Position numbers and translations under genes: made by a program
Notes under the pieces: model-generated
What the model saw: the letters and a program-made list of their open reading frames with translations, nothing else
The model's database searches: none
Told to the model about the DNA's origin: nothing
Shown: piece after piece, positions 23,001 through 33,613 of the stretch
Numbering within the stretch: position 1 is the first letter of the stretch
Layout of the letters: each line of letters starts with the position of its first letter
Assembly (NCBI GenBank): GCA_964036665.1
Contig: OZ038532.1
Location: 10,620,537-10,684,536, forward strand
Length of the DNA stretch: 64,000 nt
Source: Gordius sp. MW1
Lineage: Eukaryota > Nematomorpha > Gordioida > Gordea > Gordiidae
Direction of reading: 5' to 3'

Positions 23001-26000
23001 TTTTTCGTTTTTTTTTTACTATTATGATTTTTCCTGTTCCTACCATTGCTATTATGACTTTTTGGCCGTCCGCTGGCTGCTGACCAAAGGAATAAAATGA
23101 CCATTGGCCAAAATGTGATTCGAAAACTTTTTTTTCGTTTTTTTTTTGACTATTATGAATTTATATCCACTTTTACCGTGTCCTGGCTGCTGACCAATGG
23201 AAAAAAATGACCATTGGCCAAAATGTGATTCGAAAATTTTTTTTTCGTTTTTTTACTCTTATGAATTTATATCCACTTTTACCGTGTGCTGGCTGCTGAC
23301 CAATGGAAAAAAATGACCATTGGCCAAAGTGAACATCAAAATTTTTTTTTTCCGTTTTTTTGGCTATCATTGACTTATAGAGTATCTGTTGGAACTGACC
23401 AATAGAGAAAAAGTGACCATTGGCCAAATTTTTGATTTTTTTAATTAAAAATTGTTCAAATTCAACAAAAAATTTCTCCCAACAATTCTGCAAATTCTTA
23501 ACATTGTGTTGTTTTATAATATAATGTTTGTTAGACCCATAATCACTAAAGGCCATAAAAACTAATGTAATACGCAACTAGATGCAAACACTAAATCTAA
23601 CCCTAACCCTTGCCTATATTACATTTTGCCTTTATTACATTTTGCCTATAATGGAAAATTTGTATAAATAATTAATTAATCATTAGGCATTTAATACCCC
23701 CCTATAGGCATTCTCGCCCCTTCCCACCTTTCTCGCCCATAAATTGCATAGCAAATATGATACATTTATACGAAGTACAGATGAGTCGTCCCCCCTTCCC
23801 TTCCCCTCTTCCCTTCCCTTCTCCCCCTTCGAGGGCCGAAGGCCCGAGTTTTTATGTTTATTATATAATAAATTGCATAGCAATTAATAGATAATTTAAC
23901 AAATCTTATATATAACACACCGAGGGAGATAGAGATGAGGGGTGGGGCACCTCTTATGCATTAATTTAAAAAATAACACAACGAGAGATATAAAGATGAG
24001 GGGTGGGGCACCTCTTTCTCATGCATTAATTTAAAAAATCGATAACCTTATATACCCAATGCAAATAGATAGGGATGGACGGACGGACAGACGGACGGAC
24101 AACAAAAAACGAGCCCATAAATTGCATAGCAATTAAAACTAATCAGCCTTACAGTTAAGATAGCTTTTCAAATAATTTCTAACTCCATACTTTTACAGAG
24201 GTCGAAGTTATTTAAACTAAAACAGTTACTTTGTTTAATAATATTTTTTATTATAAGTTTCATGCAAAACATGGGCGAGGCCAAGGGTAGGCAGGAAGAG
24301 GTGGCTGCCCCCTTCTAAACCCAAAAATTATTGAATAACAAAATTAAATTCTTAAATCCTATTATTTTGCCCCTTCATGAATCCTTATTGCTAGCTAGGT
24401 CAATGCCATGATAAAAAGCAAATAACGAAGACATTCAAGAGTTAAGCTAAATCGGCAAACTAAGATCATTTCGCTTTTTTAAAAATAGTCTCTGAGAGGG
24501 GGTAGCTATTATCCTGCCTCCCCAGGCTTCCTAAACAATATAAATTTATCATGGGTTTTTGTTTTAAGGTACGACCCTTTTCTCACATGATAAAGTTAGT
24601 AAAATTTAGCACAAAATAAGCATATCGAAATTAGATTCATGCCATGTATTAATTTATGCCAGTTAAATAATAAAATATAATTAAAAATTAATATTTCCCC
24701 ATTGTCCGCCTAGCGCACTCTCGTCAAAAGAATGGGAATTCGGGCAAGAGTGTTTGACCAACCCTAAGCTGACCAACCAGGCCCTTTAAAAGCTCTTTAT
24801 TTACTTTACAAGTATGGATGTTATTTAGTTCTGGTGCATTTTTTGCGAAAAATTATATTTCGTAAGGCTGATATAATTAAATAAATTTTTAACGGCAATG
24901 TTCTATCTTGTTTGAGTCAGATAATCTTTAAAACTGATATTAAATTATTACTTAAAAGCTTGATTCATTTCTTTAGAAAACATGAGTCAAGTGAACCTCA
25001 AATCTATCAAATTTTACATTATTATTTAAAAATTTAACTAAACTTTAGTTGAAGAAAGTAGTTCCGAGGACACTACAATCCTTAAAAATGAAGAACAGAT
25101 CGAAAAAGTTGATATGACCTTTACCTTGGCGCTTTAATAAAAAATCAATAATCGATAGACGGATTAAATCCATTGATTTAAGGGATGTGATTAAATCGAG
25201 CACCTCAGGATATTCATTAAATTTTAAGGTTTCCTATCAAAGGCGAGACGACCTCATAAAAATAATCTTGATTCGATTATATGTTTTTGGTTTTTAAGCC
25301 AGCAAGGCCGAGGCCAATTGATGAATATATGCTAAGAATCAACTGTATAAAAAGGCATATCATAAATCCACGTAGTTTTAGGTCGTCAAACACTAAAGAA
25401 TTGAAATTTTGCCTTCACATGCTAAAATTTAAAAATTATCCTGATTTAGTTCATTTATAAATAAACCTAACTCCAAGTACTAGTTTAATGTGTTTGCCAC
25501 AAGAGTTTTTCAATTTTTCTGTACACAGAACAAGCGGTTCAAATTTAATGCCATTATTTGTTGTTATCGAAAAGTTTATTGACATTTTGTAGACCTGCAA
25601 TATATAGATGGATCCGTCATAGGCTTTGAGATATTGGCCCATGATCGAGGAAGGCTGTGGACTTATGCTGTCTTGCAGGTGTATAATGCTAACGGAAGCC
25701 ACCTATAAAGAATGTTATAAGCATGAAAACATTAAAAGCACTTAAAAAATATGGTAAAGCTGAGAGAAGTTTTACAGTATTTTATTAATTTTACAGGGTT
25801 AACAAATAGAGTCCTGCAGGGGCCAGTAAACCCATCAACCCGTGGGTCGAGGAAAATAAATATTTTAGGGCTGGGTTAAGTAAATAACATATTTTAATGG
25901 GCTGAGCCTAAATAAATTTGATGGGTTGGGCTGAAAATTGTTGAATAATAGAAATTTAATTTTAAAATTAGTATATTAATTCAAATTCTAATTAAGTTTT

Positions 26001-29000
26001 GGAATTCTAAATTTTAATTAACATCCGTCGCTTTACATTTTACTAATTTTTTTTATTAACATGTTAAAACCGCCAACTTTTAAATATATTGATAACGACA
26101 ATGCTAAAAGCACCTCAAATATATGGAAAGTATTATTTATGTTGGAAGTAGGAGATAACAACAAACCAACAGGAAAAGTTAAATGCAGGCTCTGTAATGC
26201 TATCTATAGTCATTAATAGTCAAAATAGATAAAACAAGATTGACTATTAAATCCAATATCTATTTTAATATAAACTTTTTTTTATGTACAAGTCATTTAA
26301 AGAGGCATGCTTGTGCTAAAAATACTAAGGTTGGGCTGGGCCGGCAAAAACCGGCCCATGCAGGACTCTATAATAAATATCTAAATCCTTATTATAAAAT
26401 TTATGACGAGTTATTTATATTAAAAAGCATCATAAATTAGTTTCATTGTTTAAATGACTGTAAAAAAGAAAGCAGTGTATGCATTATTCCTTCAAAATAT
26501 AAAACAATATAATAATACAAAAAACCGTTCTTAAAATTTAACCTTTGGGTATTTAAGATAAGAGCAATCTTCCATTAAAAAAGGCTCTGATATTTACTAC
26601 ATTTTCGATTAAATATAATATCACTCAAAAATTACTCGGTAACAATTCATTTTCCGAAATAAGACAAGCTCGTAAGTAATCAATGCCAGACCTTCTGACA
26701 AAAAAAACCTATGCTATTTCGAAATCCAAAGAAAACAACTCCCCAAATATGTAGTAAGCAGGCACAAGGTAAACGTAAAAAACTTCAATCTCATAATACA
26801 AAAACTCGGGCCTTCGGCCCTCGTGGGAAGGGGGAGAAGGGAAGGGGGGGGGGGAAGGGAAGAGGGGACGACTCATCTATTCTACGTATAAATGTAGCTT
26901 ATTTGCTATGCAATTTATGGGCGAGAAAGGTGAGAAGGGGCGAGAATGCCTATAGGGGGGTATTAAATGCAAAAGAATTGGACTGACGGGCATAGGTAGG
27001 TATCAATGTTAGCCAAAAAAACGTAAAATTTTATTTTGATTTACAATTTGACGAAGCGGGAAAATATAAATGAGTTAAGTGTATAAATATCGGCTGGATA
27101 AAATATAAATATCATCTTTATTTTTTATTTTTTAATTAATGAAATTAGGTTAAACATTTTAGGTTAGGAGGGTGAAGGGGCTAAAATGTAACTCTTGGAG
27201 GAAGCTTTATTGAAATTTTTTGTCATTTAGTGGGGGGGGACTTTTGCCTGGGTTTTGCTTGGTCGACCTTTAGTTCAAATAAGAAAACCCCCCTAAATGA
27301 CGAAAATAAAATTTTTCAATGAAAAAACCCGTAAAAATTAAAAATTATAGGTTTGGCCCCCCCTGATTGAAATTTTAAACGTTTCGCCTCCCCCCCCCAA
27401 ACCAAAACCTGGCTACGTCCATGTCCCTGTCTGATCAATTAAATTTCATTTTTGATAAACATATTTTTACGATAAAATGTTTTTTAAAAGTGTACTGAAT
27501 TATAGAGTTAGACGTCATTTATAATAGGTTCATATGGAAAACATAACATTATACAAAGACATTTGGAATATATTAAAAATGTATTTAAAAAGGAGAGATT
27601 AATGTTTATTAAATGAAAGATTAAATTATTGAAGGAGAGATTAATGTTTATTAAATGATAAAAGAGGCGTTAAATAACAGAGATTAGATAAGGTATATAC
27701 ATAAGAAGTGGGGTCAGCATAAGGAGGCTGGATTATTACCAAAAGTTCCGAGAAGATTGAATACATTAAAATATAAAGCTAGAAAAAATGCAACCATTTC
27801 ATTTTTAAGTTAAACTGTTTGAACCAAAACAAAATCTAGTGGAACGTTATTGTAAGTAAAGGAAACCTTTAAATTAGTATGCCCTAATTCGCAGTTAATT
27901 AAATTAAAGATTAATTTTCTAATTTAAAAGATTTAAAAATAAATAGCCCTATAAATATTTGAGTGATATAAACAGCTGACTTGGCGCTCTAAGTGTATTT
28001 GCCTGAAGTGAGGGGGAATAGAAGAGTAACTACCTCCTTCCCCCCCTTTCACTCCGTTAAAACTAAACGCGCACACTATCCCCCCTTTCCCTCCGTTAAT
28101 TTGCCAAAAGCATATAAAAATCAATAAAAATTTTGATGCGTGATAAAATTTTCTCCATTGGTCAGTACCAACAGATACTCTATAAGTCAATGATAGCCAA
28201 AAAAACGAAAAAAAATTTTCGAAACACATTTTGGCCAATGGTCATTTTTTTCCATTGGTCAGCAGCCAGGACACGGTAAAAGTGGATATAAATTCATAAT
28301 AGTCAAAAAAAAACGGGAAAAAAAATTTCGAATCACATTTTGGCCAATGGTCATTTTTTTCCATTGGTCAGCAGGCAGGACACAGTAAAAGCGGATATAA
28401 ATTTATAATAGTAAAAAAAAAACGAAAAAACAATTTTCGAATCACATTTTGGCCAATGGTCATTTTATTCCATTGGTCAGCAGCCAGCGGACGGCCAAAA
28501 AGTCATAATAGCAATGGTAGGAACAGGAACAATCATAATAGTCAAAAAAAAACAAAAAAAATAATTTCGATTCACAAATTTCGAATCACATTTTGGCCAA
28601 TGGTGTTTTTTTTCCATTGGTCAGCAGCCAACGGACGGCCAAAAAGTCATAATAGCAATGGTAGTAACAGGAACAATCATAATAGTAAAAAAAAAACGAA
28701 AAAATAAACTCGGATTCACATTTTGGCCAATGGTCATTTTTTTCATTGGTCAGCAGCCAGCGGACGGCCAAAAAGTCTTATTATCAATGATAGTAACAAG
28801 AACAATCATAAGAGTCAAAAAAAACTCCGGGATTCTAACCCCAAAGTTAAATTGCATAGCAATTACCAAAATTTAAATATAGATATACTTATGCATTAAT
28901 TTAACGTAGCAATTAAAACCCGACCCCGCCCGAAAGCGAGGGAGATAGAGATGAGGGGTGGGGCACCTCTTGATAGAGATGAGGGGTGGGGCACCTCTTT

Positions 29001-31171
29001 CTCATGCATTAATTTAAAAAATCGATAACCTAATATACCCAATGCAAATAGATAGGGAGGGTAACGGACAACGGACAACGGACAGACAACGGACAACCAA
29101 AAACGAGCCCATAAATTGCATAGCAATTAATATAGTAACTATAATGCTCTACTATAATTACTATGGGGCAGGACTTTGAGGTAGCACCGGGTGCCGTAAA
29201 TTTTGCCATTTTTGGGTGAGAAAAGGGAGAAGCATCGGGACCGAGACTCGAACCCAGCATCTGGGATTGACTAGATGAGAGGGGTACTCCGGAGGATGTA
29301 TCTTGTGACCTAGTAACCATACCACCACTTAAAGCAGCAGTGTAATTTTCGGTTTCGGAATCGGAAAAAGGAGTATCGATTGTTGGCCTACCAACCGCCC
29401 TTCGCCTAGATTTCGTTCTACACGATTTTATTGCACCTCCTTCAGCCTCGTTAACTTTGAAGATGATGAATAAAAGAGAAAATTTAAGTAACGCCTAAAA
29501 TTTTGTTTTATTCTTTAAGCTGAATTCTTAATTAATTTATTTCAACTTTTTCAAACTCCAAGTTAGTTCATGTTAGGGTAAATGTTTTGTTAATACAATA
29601 ATTTTAGGTTAAATTTTAATGGTGCAGCAGCAGTGATTTCTAAGGGCTTGTCTTAATATCGGATTCAGATTCAAATCGCGCAAATTTATCATTGTCTAAA
29701 TATGCGATTTAATTTTCACTAGGCAAACTCGATTGTAATTATTAATCTTTCGTTTGTCGATTGTAAAAAACATGTTTTTATTTATTTTAACTCGTGAGAT
29801 TAGATCTAAACTTTATTAATACCTAAAAATTCAAAAACATATAACAAAGCTTAGAAAAATATTTGCATCTGTTGTGCGTTTGAAATGCAAATCTGCTGTG
29901 AATTCGAAGTTAAGACACGGCTAGGTTATAGCCCATTCGACGATGTTTGCTGCGCGGCAAAATCCGATATTAAGACAAGCCTTAAGGGAAGTGTAATTAC
30001 TTGTTAAATTTCGCTGTTGCACAGTCACCAATACTAGTGGGTATCGGGTGCGAGGAGCCGTGCCCAGTAATTCTTCCTTCAAAAATTTAGGCCGCTTAAC
30101 GTGTGTATTTTGGCAAGACATCGTAACTTGTTCTTGGCTTTGTAAAGCTTGTTGGCAATCATCTAGCGGCCCGTTGCCCAAACTTTGAAAGCAAATATGG
30201 TATTGTGATATAAGAATAACTTTGTCTATATTTGGGAGCAACAGGTAGCAAAAAAGAAGACAACACCTTATGTTGTAGCAATTTATAGAGAATTTTTTTG
30301 GCATTATAAAATGTTAAATATATTGAATAACTATAAAAATCCAAATGACACTAAGAGCTTAGACATTTTTAGGGATCAAATATTTTTGCCACTAATATTA
30401 AGTAAAAAAAATTATAACAACATAGAATTGAATAATATCAAACAATTTATCTGAAGCTTTTTAATAATGACAAGTTTAATGTATGTGATAATGATTTTTT
30501 ATTCGCCTAATTTTATTTGTAATTGTTAACAATATAAATGACCAAACACATCAATCAAAAAATGGCAACAGATAAAAATTATTTATATAGTTTTAAAGAC
30601 TTAATTAATTATAGGGGTCTTCTAAATATATTGTTTACCTTATAGGCTCACCCTGATATAGACAGTTTATAAAACTCTTATTAGTTAGATGTGAATTCCA
30701 CTTTTCCCAAGGATGATTTAACATTTCAAATAGATGTGAAGAACTAACACCCCATAAAGGCCACAATAAAGCATCTTGGTTGCAATGAGTCTTTAAATAA
30801 CAACCATCTGATATAAGCACATAAAACATTCATAAATAACATTGAGTGTAATGCTGCAATTTATAATCAATCAATTAATACCATTGAAATTGGAAATAAA
30901 TTTATCATCAAGTGAAATAGTGAATGGTGATTGCACTGGTGTCATGTTAAGAGATCTTAAATCCTTCAAACCAATCTTAAGATTGTTTATATCATGTCTA
31001 GTGTTAAGAATTTCTCTTTGCCATATTCTAATAAATTGATTATTGGGGCATCAATTATTACCTCATAAGTATAATAGAAGTAAAGGTTAAAAATATAATA
31101 ACAATAATTATGCTTAAAACGTTTGAGAATTCAACAAAATCTGATGATATAACTAAAAGATTAGGTATCAT
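20053..31171 (-). CDS. CGRRF1: CGRRF1-like RING-finger E3 ubiquitin ligase, spliced
   Basis: Minus-strand exons in order: 31171-31062 (ATG), 31027-30882, 30807-30639, 30182-30001, 25702-25595 and 20319-20053 (TGA). All joins are in phase except 30001 to 25702, where a small exon of about 5-6 residues appears to be missing. Roughly 330 residues, like animal CGRRF1. Exon 1 encodes one hydrophobic helix (SIIIVIIFLTFTSIILM), expected to anchor the protein in the ER membrane. Conserved pieces are ALLWPLWGVSSSHL, GTAPRTRYPLV and VSIIHLQD. The last exon ends in a C3HC4 RING: CIVC, LPCRHVCLC, KNC, CPMC. Such RING proteins transfer ubiquitin from an E2. The intron from 34 bp upstream is tiny, whereas the last located intron gap (5.3 kb) is full of repeats. 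Confidence 0.88.
20653..20812 (+). repeat. hairpin module, copy 1
   Basis: Starts with CTCGGGCCTTCGGCCCTCG, a perfect GGGCC-TTC-GGCCC stem-loop. A purine-rich GGGAAGGGGGAGAAGGG tract follows, then a conserved block with TTTGCTATGCAATTTATGGG and ending GGGGGGTATTAAATGC. Other copies: 23683-23855 (-), 26805-26977 (+), 57648-57842 (-), 63125-63315 (-). A terminal hairpin recalls Helitron 3' ends, but the usual CTRR after the stem is not clear. Confidence 0.7.
21060..21950 (+). repeat. tandem GGCCAATGGTCA units (left palindrome arm)
   Basis: Units of roughly 110-130 bp each start with TTTGGCCAATGGTCATTTTT, then TCCATTGGTCAG, a variable segment and a poly-A AGTCAAAAAAAACGAAAAAA tail. CCAATGG and CCATTGG form a small hairpin. 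Two variants alternate: one with GACACGGTAAAAGTGG, the other with GCGGACGGCCAAAAAGTC. Spacers near 21655 carry GCATAGCAATTAAAAG. No protein is encoded. Confidence 0.8.
21960..22240 (+). repeat. GTCCGTCC module, copy 1
   Basis: Begins TTGCTATGCAATTTATGGGC, then TCGTTTTTTGTTG, an irregular (GTCCGTCC/GTCTGTCC) run and a block with GCATTGGGTATATTAGG. It ends with a doubled GAGGTGCCCCACCCCTCA segment. Further copies: 23870-24135 (-), 28900-29130 (-), truncated copies at 55499-55830 (+) and 57920-57990 (+). All share the border word ATTGCTATGCAATTTA, itself nearly palindromic. Confidence 0.7.
22440..23440 (-). repeat. tandem GGCCAATGGTCA units (right palindrome arm)
   Basis: The reverse-complement counterpart of 21060-21950, with more units. 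Each shows CTGACCAATGGAAAAAAATG followed by ACCATTGGCCAAA. The final unit runs into the unique segment near 23440-23580 that pairs with 20916-21060. Confidence 0.8.
23683..23855 (-). repeat. hairpin module, copy 2
   Basis: Reverse complement of the module at 20653-20812. It ends in CGAGGGCCGAAGGCCCGAG and is followed by TTTTTATG, forming the outer right border of the palindrome. Confidence 0.7.
23870..24135 (-). repeat. GTCCGTCC module, copy 2
   Basis: Reverse complement of 21960-22240, with GATGAGGGGTGGGGCACCTC twice, CCCAATGCAAATAGATAGGG and a GGACGGACGGACAGACGGAC run, closing on CCCATAAATTGCATAGCAAT. Confidence 0.7.
24269..24411. mobile_element. decayed CATGGGCG-type MITE
   Basis: The left end CATGGGCGAGGCCAAGGG resembles CATGGGCGTAGCCAGG. 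The right end GCTAGCTAGGTCAATGCCAT is a worn complement. There is no clear target duplication. It is in a CGRRF1 intron. Confidence 0.35.
25808..26370 (+). mobile_element. hAT element remnant with BED zinc finger
   Basis: The ends AGAGTCCTGCA (with a preceding T) and TGCAGGACTCTA are perfect 12 bp inverted repeats (25807-25818, 26359-26370). Flanks TAACAAAT and TAATAAAT match at 7 of 8. Inside, 26085-26330 keeps pieces of an N-terminal BED finger: IWKVLFMLEVG, GKVKCRLCN and, after a stop, SHLKRHACAKNTK, i.e. Cys-x2-Cys and His-x3-His. BED fingers open the transposases of Ac-type hAT elements. The catalytic core is deleted. A fossil internal-deletion derivative in a CGRRF1 intron. Confidence 0.75.
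26805..26977 (+). repeat. hairpin module, copy 3
   Basis: CTCGGGCCTTCGGCCCTCGTG, the purine tract, TTTGCTATGCAATTTATGGG and the GGGGGGTATTAAATGC end, in the same orientation as copy 1. Here it is not followed by the unique palindrome segment. Confidence 0.7.
27170..27425 (-). mobile_element. partial GGCGTAGCC-type MITE
   Basis: The right end AAACCAAAACCTGGCTACGTCCATG (positions 27400-27424) is the complement of the CATGGGCGTAGCCAGGTTTTG terminus. It is preceded by poly-C and CCCCCTAAATGACG, which match the interior of the 32455 copy. A left end is not recognisable. Confidence 0.55.
28140..28850 (+). repeat. tandem GGCCAATGGTCA units, second array
   Basis: About six units of the family described at 21060, ending in the word GGGATTCTAACCCCAAAGTT and GCATAGCAATT. 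It lies in a CGRRF1 intron and is followed on the other strand by a GTCCGTCC module (28900-29130). Confidence 0.8.
28900..29130 (-). repeat. GTCCGTCC module, copy 3
   Basis: Contains doubled GATGAGGGGTGGGGCACCTC, CCAATGCAAATAGATAGGG and an ACGGACAACGGACAGACAAC run, ending CCCATAAATTGCATAGCAAT. Confidence 0.7.
29160..29335 (-). mobile_element. tRNA-like SINE candidate
   Basis: On the minus strand GGTGGTATGGTTACTAGG resembles a pol III A box region, and GCTGGGTTCGAGTCTCGGTC contains a B box (GGTTCGAGTCT) about 70 bp further. The intervening sequence does not fold as a good cloverleaf. About 90 bp of tRNA-unrelated sequence follows. This looks like a tRNA-derived SINE, not a functional tRNA. 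Confidence 0.45.
29641..29989. mobile_element. ~340 bp MITE beside CGRRF1 exon 4 donor
   Basis: GGCTTGTCTTAATATCGGAT (from 29645) and its exact complement ending at 29981 form a perfect 21 bp inverted repeat, with TAAG outside both ends. The interior is AT-rich. The element stops about 11-19 bp from the proposed splice donor (30000/30001) of the CGRRF1-like gene. Its superfamily is not clear. Confidence 0.7.
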
Positions 31172-32454
31172 TTGTTTAAAAAAAATTAGCCTTGAAAGTA
31201 ATGAATGCCTCCAGCATGTGAGAAGCAATAATCATATGTATTAGAAATTTCTCAGTTTAAAATTATTGCTATTCCTAACATACCATCAGGTTTGCCAATT
31301 TAGAAACGCATTCTACAGTTGTATAGATTATATATAAAATTAGGAATGTATTAAGCAATTGTTGTGCCATGGAAAATAATGTTAATTGATTAAAACATAA
31401 ATGTCTATAAAATTAGTGGGTTTGGATTGATAACGTAGGTAGAGGGAAATGGAACCCGATATTTCTGGCTGTTGTATAGTCAAGGGAAAAATAAATTAAA
31501 AATAGGGAGCAGATAAAGTCTCAAAAAATAGTTACTTTATTACTTACATGATTTTAGGTTAATATGTAAATTGAAAAGGAAGGAATGAAATTTCATGGTC
31601 ACAATAAAGTTATGATAGTGTGTGCAAATTCTCCCGAAATTAGAATAATATACAAATGTTCGGGGGGGGGGAGGGGAAGGGGCCTAACGTTGATTATAGC
31701 TCCCTTTCACCACACCGCCGCGATGCATTAATATTACAATTCTGCGCTATTGCGTATAATACAGTAAAAGAAACAAAAGACATCAAAATACGCGATAAAC
31801 ATAGAACAATAAAAGATAGAAAATAGTATAAGGTGAGAAATAAGACTAAGAGAAATATTTGGCTCGATGCCATAAGCGAAAGACGGCCATCTGCTGGCGT
31901 GGAGCTACCACAGGGATAAAATAGAGCGTTAAAAAAGTATTTAGAATCGGTAGAATTTGCAACAAGATTCTAAAAACCTGAGATGTGAATGACTAATTTA
32001 CTCACTATCGTCCAGGATTAAGTTCGAAAACTGTATAGTAATTAAGACATTTTAAGTGAAAAACTGATTTATAAATTCATTCTTACGTCATCATCTGCTT
32101 CTCCCTTTTATGCTTCAATAAATTCAAAATCTATGAGAGTTTATATATGTCAATTACGTTTAATTCGTATATATCATTTTTTATTGTGTATTTGGTTTGG
32201 ACCCAGAGTCATGGAATTTAATTCGATTAAGGTCTTTCAACCAAGTAGAGGAAGGGACACGTTCGGATCTAACTTGGGGTTGTCCCCTTTTAAGCCTCCA
32301 TGTTTAATACTTTTTTTTATCAATATCATTCGCATCTATCCGCCTTATTATAAATACACACTTTTTTTCTTAAATATCATTCTTCATAGGGTGGAGCTTT
32401 GTAACCTAGCTTCAGATTATTATCCTCATTTCATATAATTTAAAAACTTTACTT
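31172..32454. other. upstream region of the CGRRF1-like gene, no gene seen
   Basis: AT-rich; contains the presumed promoter and 5' UTR of the minus-strand gene. An alternative upstream exon is possible on the minus strand at about 31365-31280: ATG, a hydrophobic stretch and the donor ATG|GTATGT. The direct ATG at 31171 gives a better fit to the family. A poly-G tract lies at 31660-31675. Confidence 0.4.
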
Positions 32455-32605
32455 CCAAGGTCGTAGCCAGGTTTTGGATTAGGGGGGCGGCGAAAATTTC
32501 TTAAGTTCAATTGGGGGGGGGGGGGGCAAAACCTAATTTTTTTAATTTTTAAAAGTTTTTGTAATTAAATCTTTTTTTGTCATTTAGGGAGGTAACATGC
32601 TTAAC
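32455..32605 (+). mobile_element. partial GGCGTAGCC-type MITE
   Basis: TCGTAGCCAGGTTTTGGATT is followed by poly-G and GGGGCAAAACC, and matches the left half of the 16361 element. The right terminus is missing. It lies just outside the 5' LTR of the Ty3-type element. Confidence 0.5.
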
Positions 32606-32634
32606 TTCAGTATTGTAATCTTTGGTTTGATAAC

Positions 32635-32816
32635 TGTTATGATTGTACTTTATGTTATGTATTATAATTTGTGTTATACACGTTATTATTAATTTCGTGT
32701 AGTTCGATATTCCTTGTGCACATATACATATATATATTATAAATCATATGATCAAATTAGAATATAAACTTGGTTCTAAAACACATCCTGGAATTACGAA
32801 TAAACGATTCTTTTCA
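32635..32816 (+). repeat. 5' LTR of outer Ty3-type element
   Basis: 182 bp, beginning TGTTATGATTGTACTTTATG and ending in CGATTCTTTTCA. AATAAACTTGG-like words inside may serve as the poly(A) signal. The partner is 40434-40616. Confidence 0.9.
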
Positions 32817-32880
32817 GTGGCGACGAGGATGGGATAAAAGAACAAGTACATATATAAATTGATTTTAGGAAACATTGATT

Positions 32881-33482
32881 ATGGAGGAATCCTTACTAGC
32901 TAAAATCCATTTAGCTAGTTTCAATCCGGATTTACATTCCATAGAAGATTACTTATTCAATGTGGAATCGATTTTATAAATTAAAGGAATCGAGCCCACA
33001 CATATAATAAAGAAAAAATTTGTGCTTGCTTTCATAGGGCTGGAAATTATTAAAGTATTAAGACAACTATTATATCACACTTCATTGAAAGATGCCGTGG
33101 AAAGATATTGAGAAATTATAATATCAGAAATATCAACCCCCCCCCCCCCCCAAACTGTATTCGCATCAAGATTTGACCTATTGAGCTTTACAAGACAAAA
33201 CGGTTAATGTATATTAGAATTGATAAAAAGAATAAAAACTTGTATTAGCAAGTGCAACTATAAATCGGATATTGACGAACGTTGCCGAGACCATTTTATA
33301 TATGCATGCTAATTGAAAAGGTTGGAATTAGAACTACGCAGCAAGTAACCTGATACTTTAGACGAACATGGAAATCCTTTAACCTTGGATAGAATAGTTA
33401 ACATGGCAATTACAATGGAGAGGGCGGAAATGGAAACAAAAGATGAAAAAGATGAAATGCTCGATAAAATTAAAATCGGATA
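32881..33482 (+). pseudogene. degenerate gag of outer element
   Basis: Starts with ATG (MEESLLAKIHLASFNPDLHS) and is broken by at least five in-frame stops and a poly-C tract (33138-33151). The far end keeps GNPLTLDRIVNMAITMERAE, typical of Ty3 Gag before the zinc knuckle. The zinc-knuckle and most protease sequence are absent: the text jumps to a protease tail (VPLFGLPW) at about 33488. Confidence 0.75.
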
Positions 33483-33613
33483 ATGTACCATTATTTGGGT
33501 TGCCGTGGATAATAAAATTCTGATTCCAAATACCGAGGGAAGTCAAAATACATAAAATCGGCAAAAAATTCCAGCAAAACGGAGCCTTAATTAACCTTGA
33601 TAACTAATTTCCA

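Larger units (their letters stand above)
20653..23855. repeat. 3.2 kb imperfect palindrome in a CGRRF1 intron
   Basis: The left half (20653 to about 22240) and right half (about 22440 to 23855) are reverse complements in the same order: hairpin module, a unique 260 bp segment with TAGTTTTTATGGCC, then tandem GGCCAATGGTCA units. The axis near 22250-22440 contains four tandem copies of a piece with AAAGTTGTTTACTTTTAATT and GCTATGCAATTTAACTAG. Some unit copies differ in number between arms. Open frames on the two strands mirror each other and are not genes. A separate inverted GTCCGTCC module follows at 23870-24135. Confidence 0.8.

Noticed and set aside
21060..23440. Regularly spaced short repeats that could suggest a CRISPR array
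   Set aside because: Spacers are themselves repeated, units are over 100 bp, there are no cas genes, and the surrounding genes are spliced and animal-like.
29160..29335. Possible tRNA gene on the minus strand
   Set aside because: A and B box-like words are present, but no acceptable acceptor or D stem; better explained as a SINE.
31280..31365. Alternative first exon for CGRRF1 with ATG, hydrophobic stretch and GTATGT donor
   Set aside because: The ATG at 31171 gives a complete, in-phase first exon with a better-placed membrane helix; no acceptor is needed for the alternative to join.
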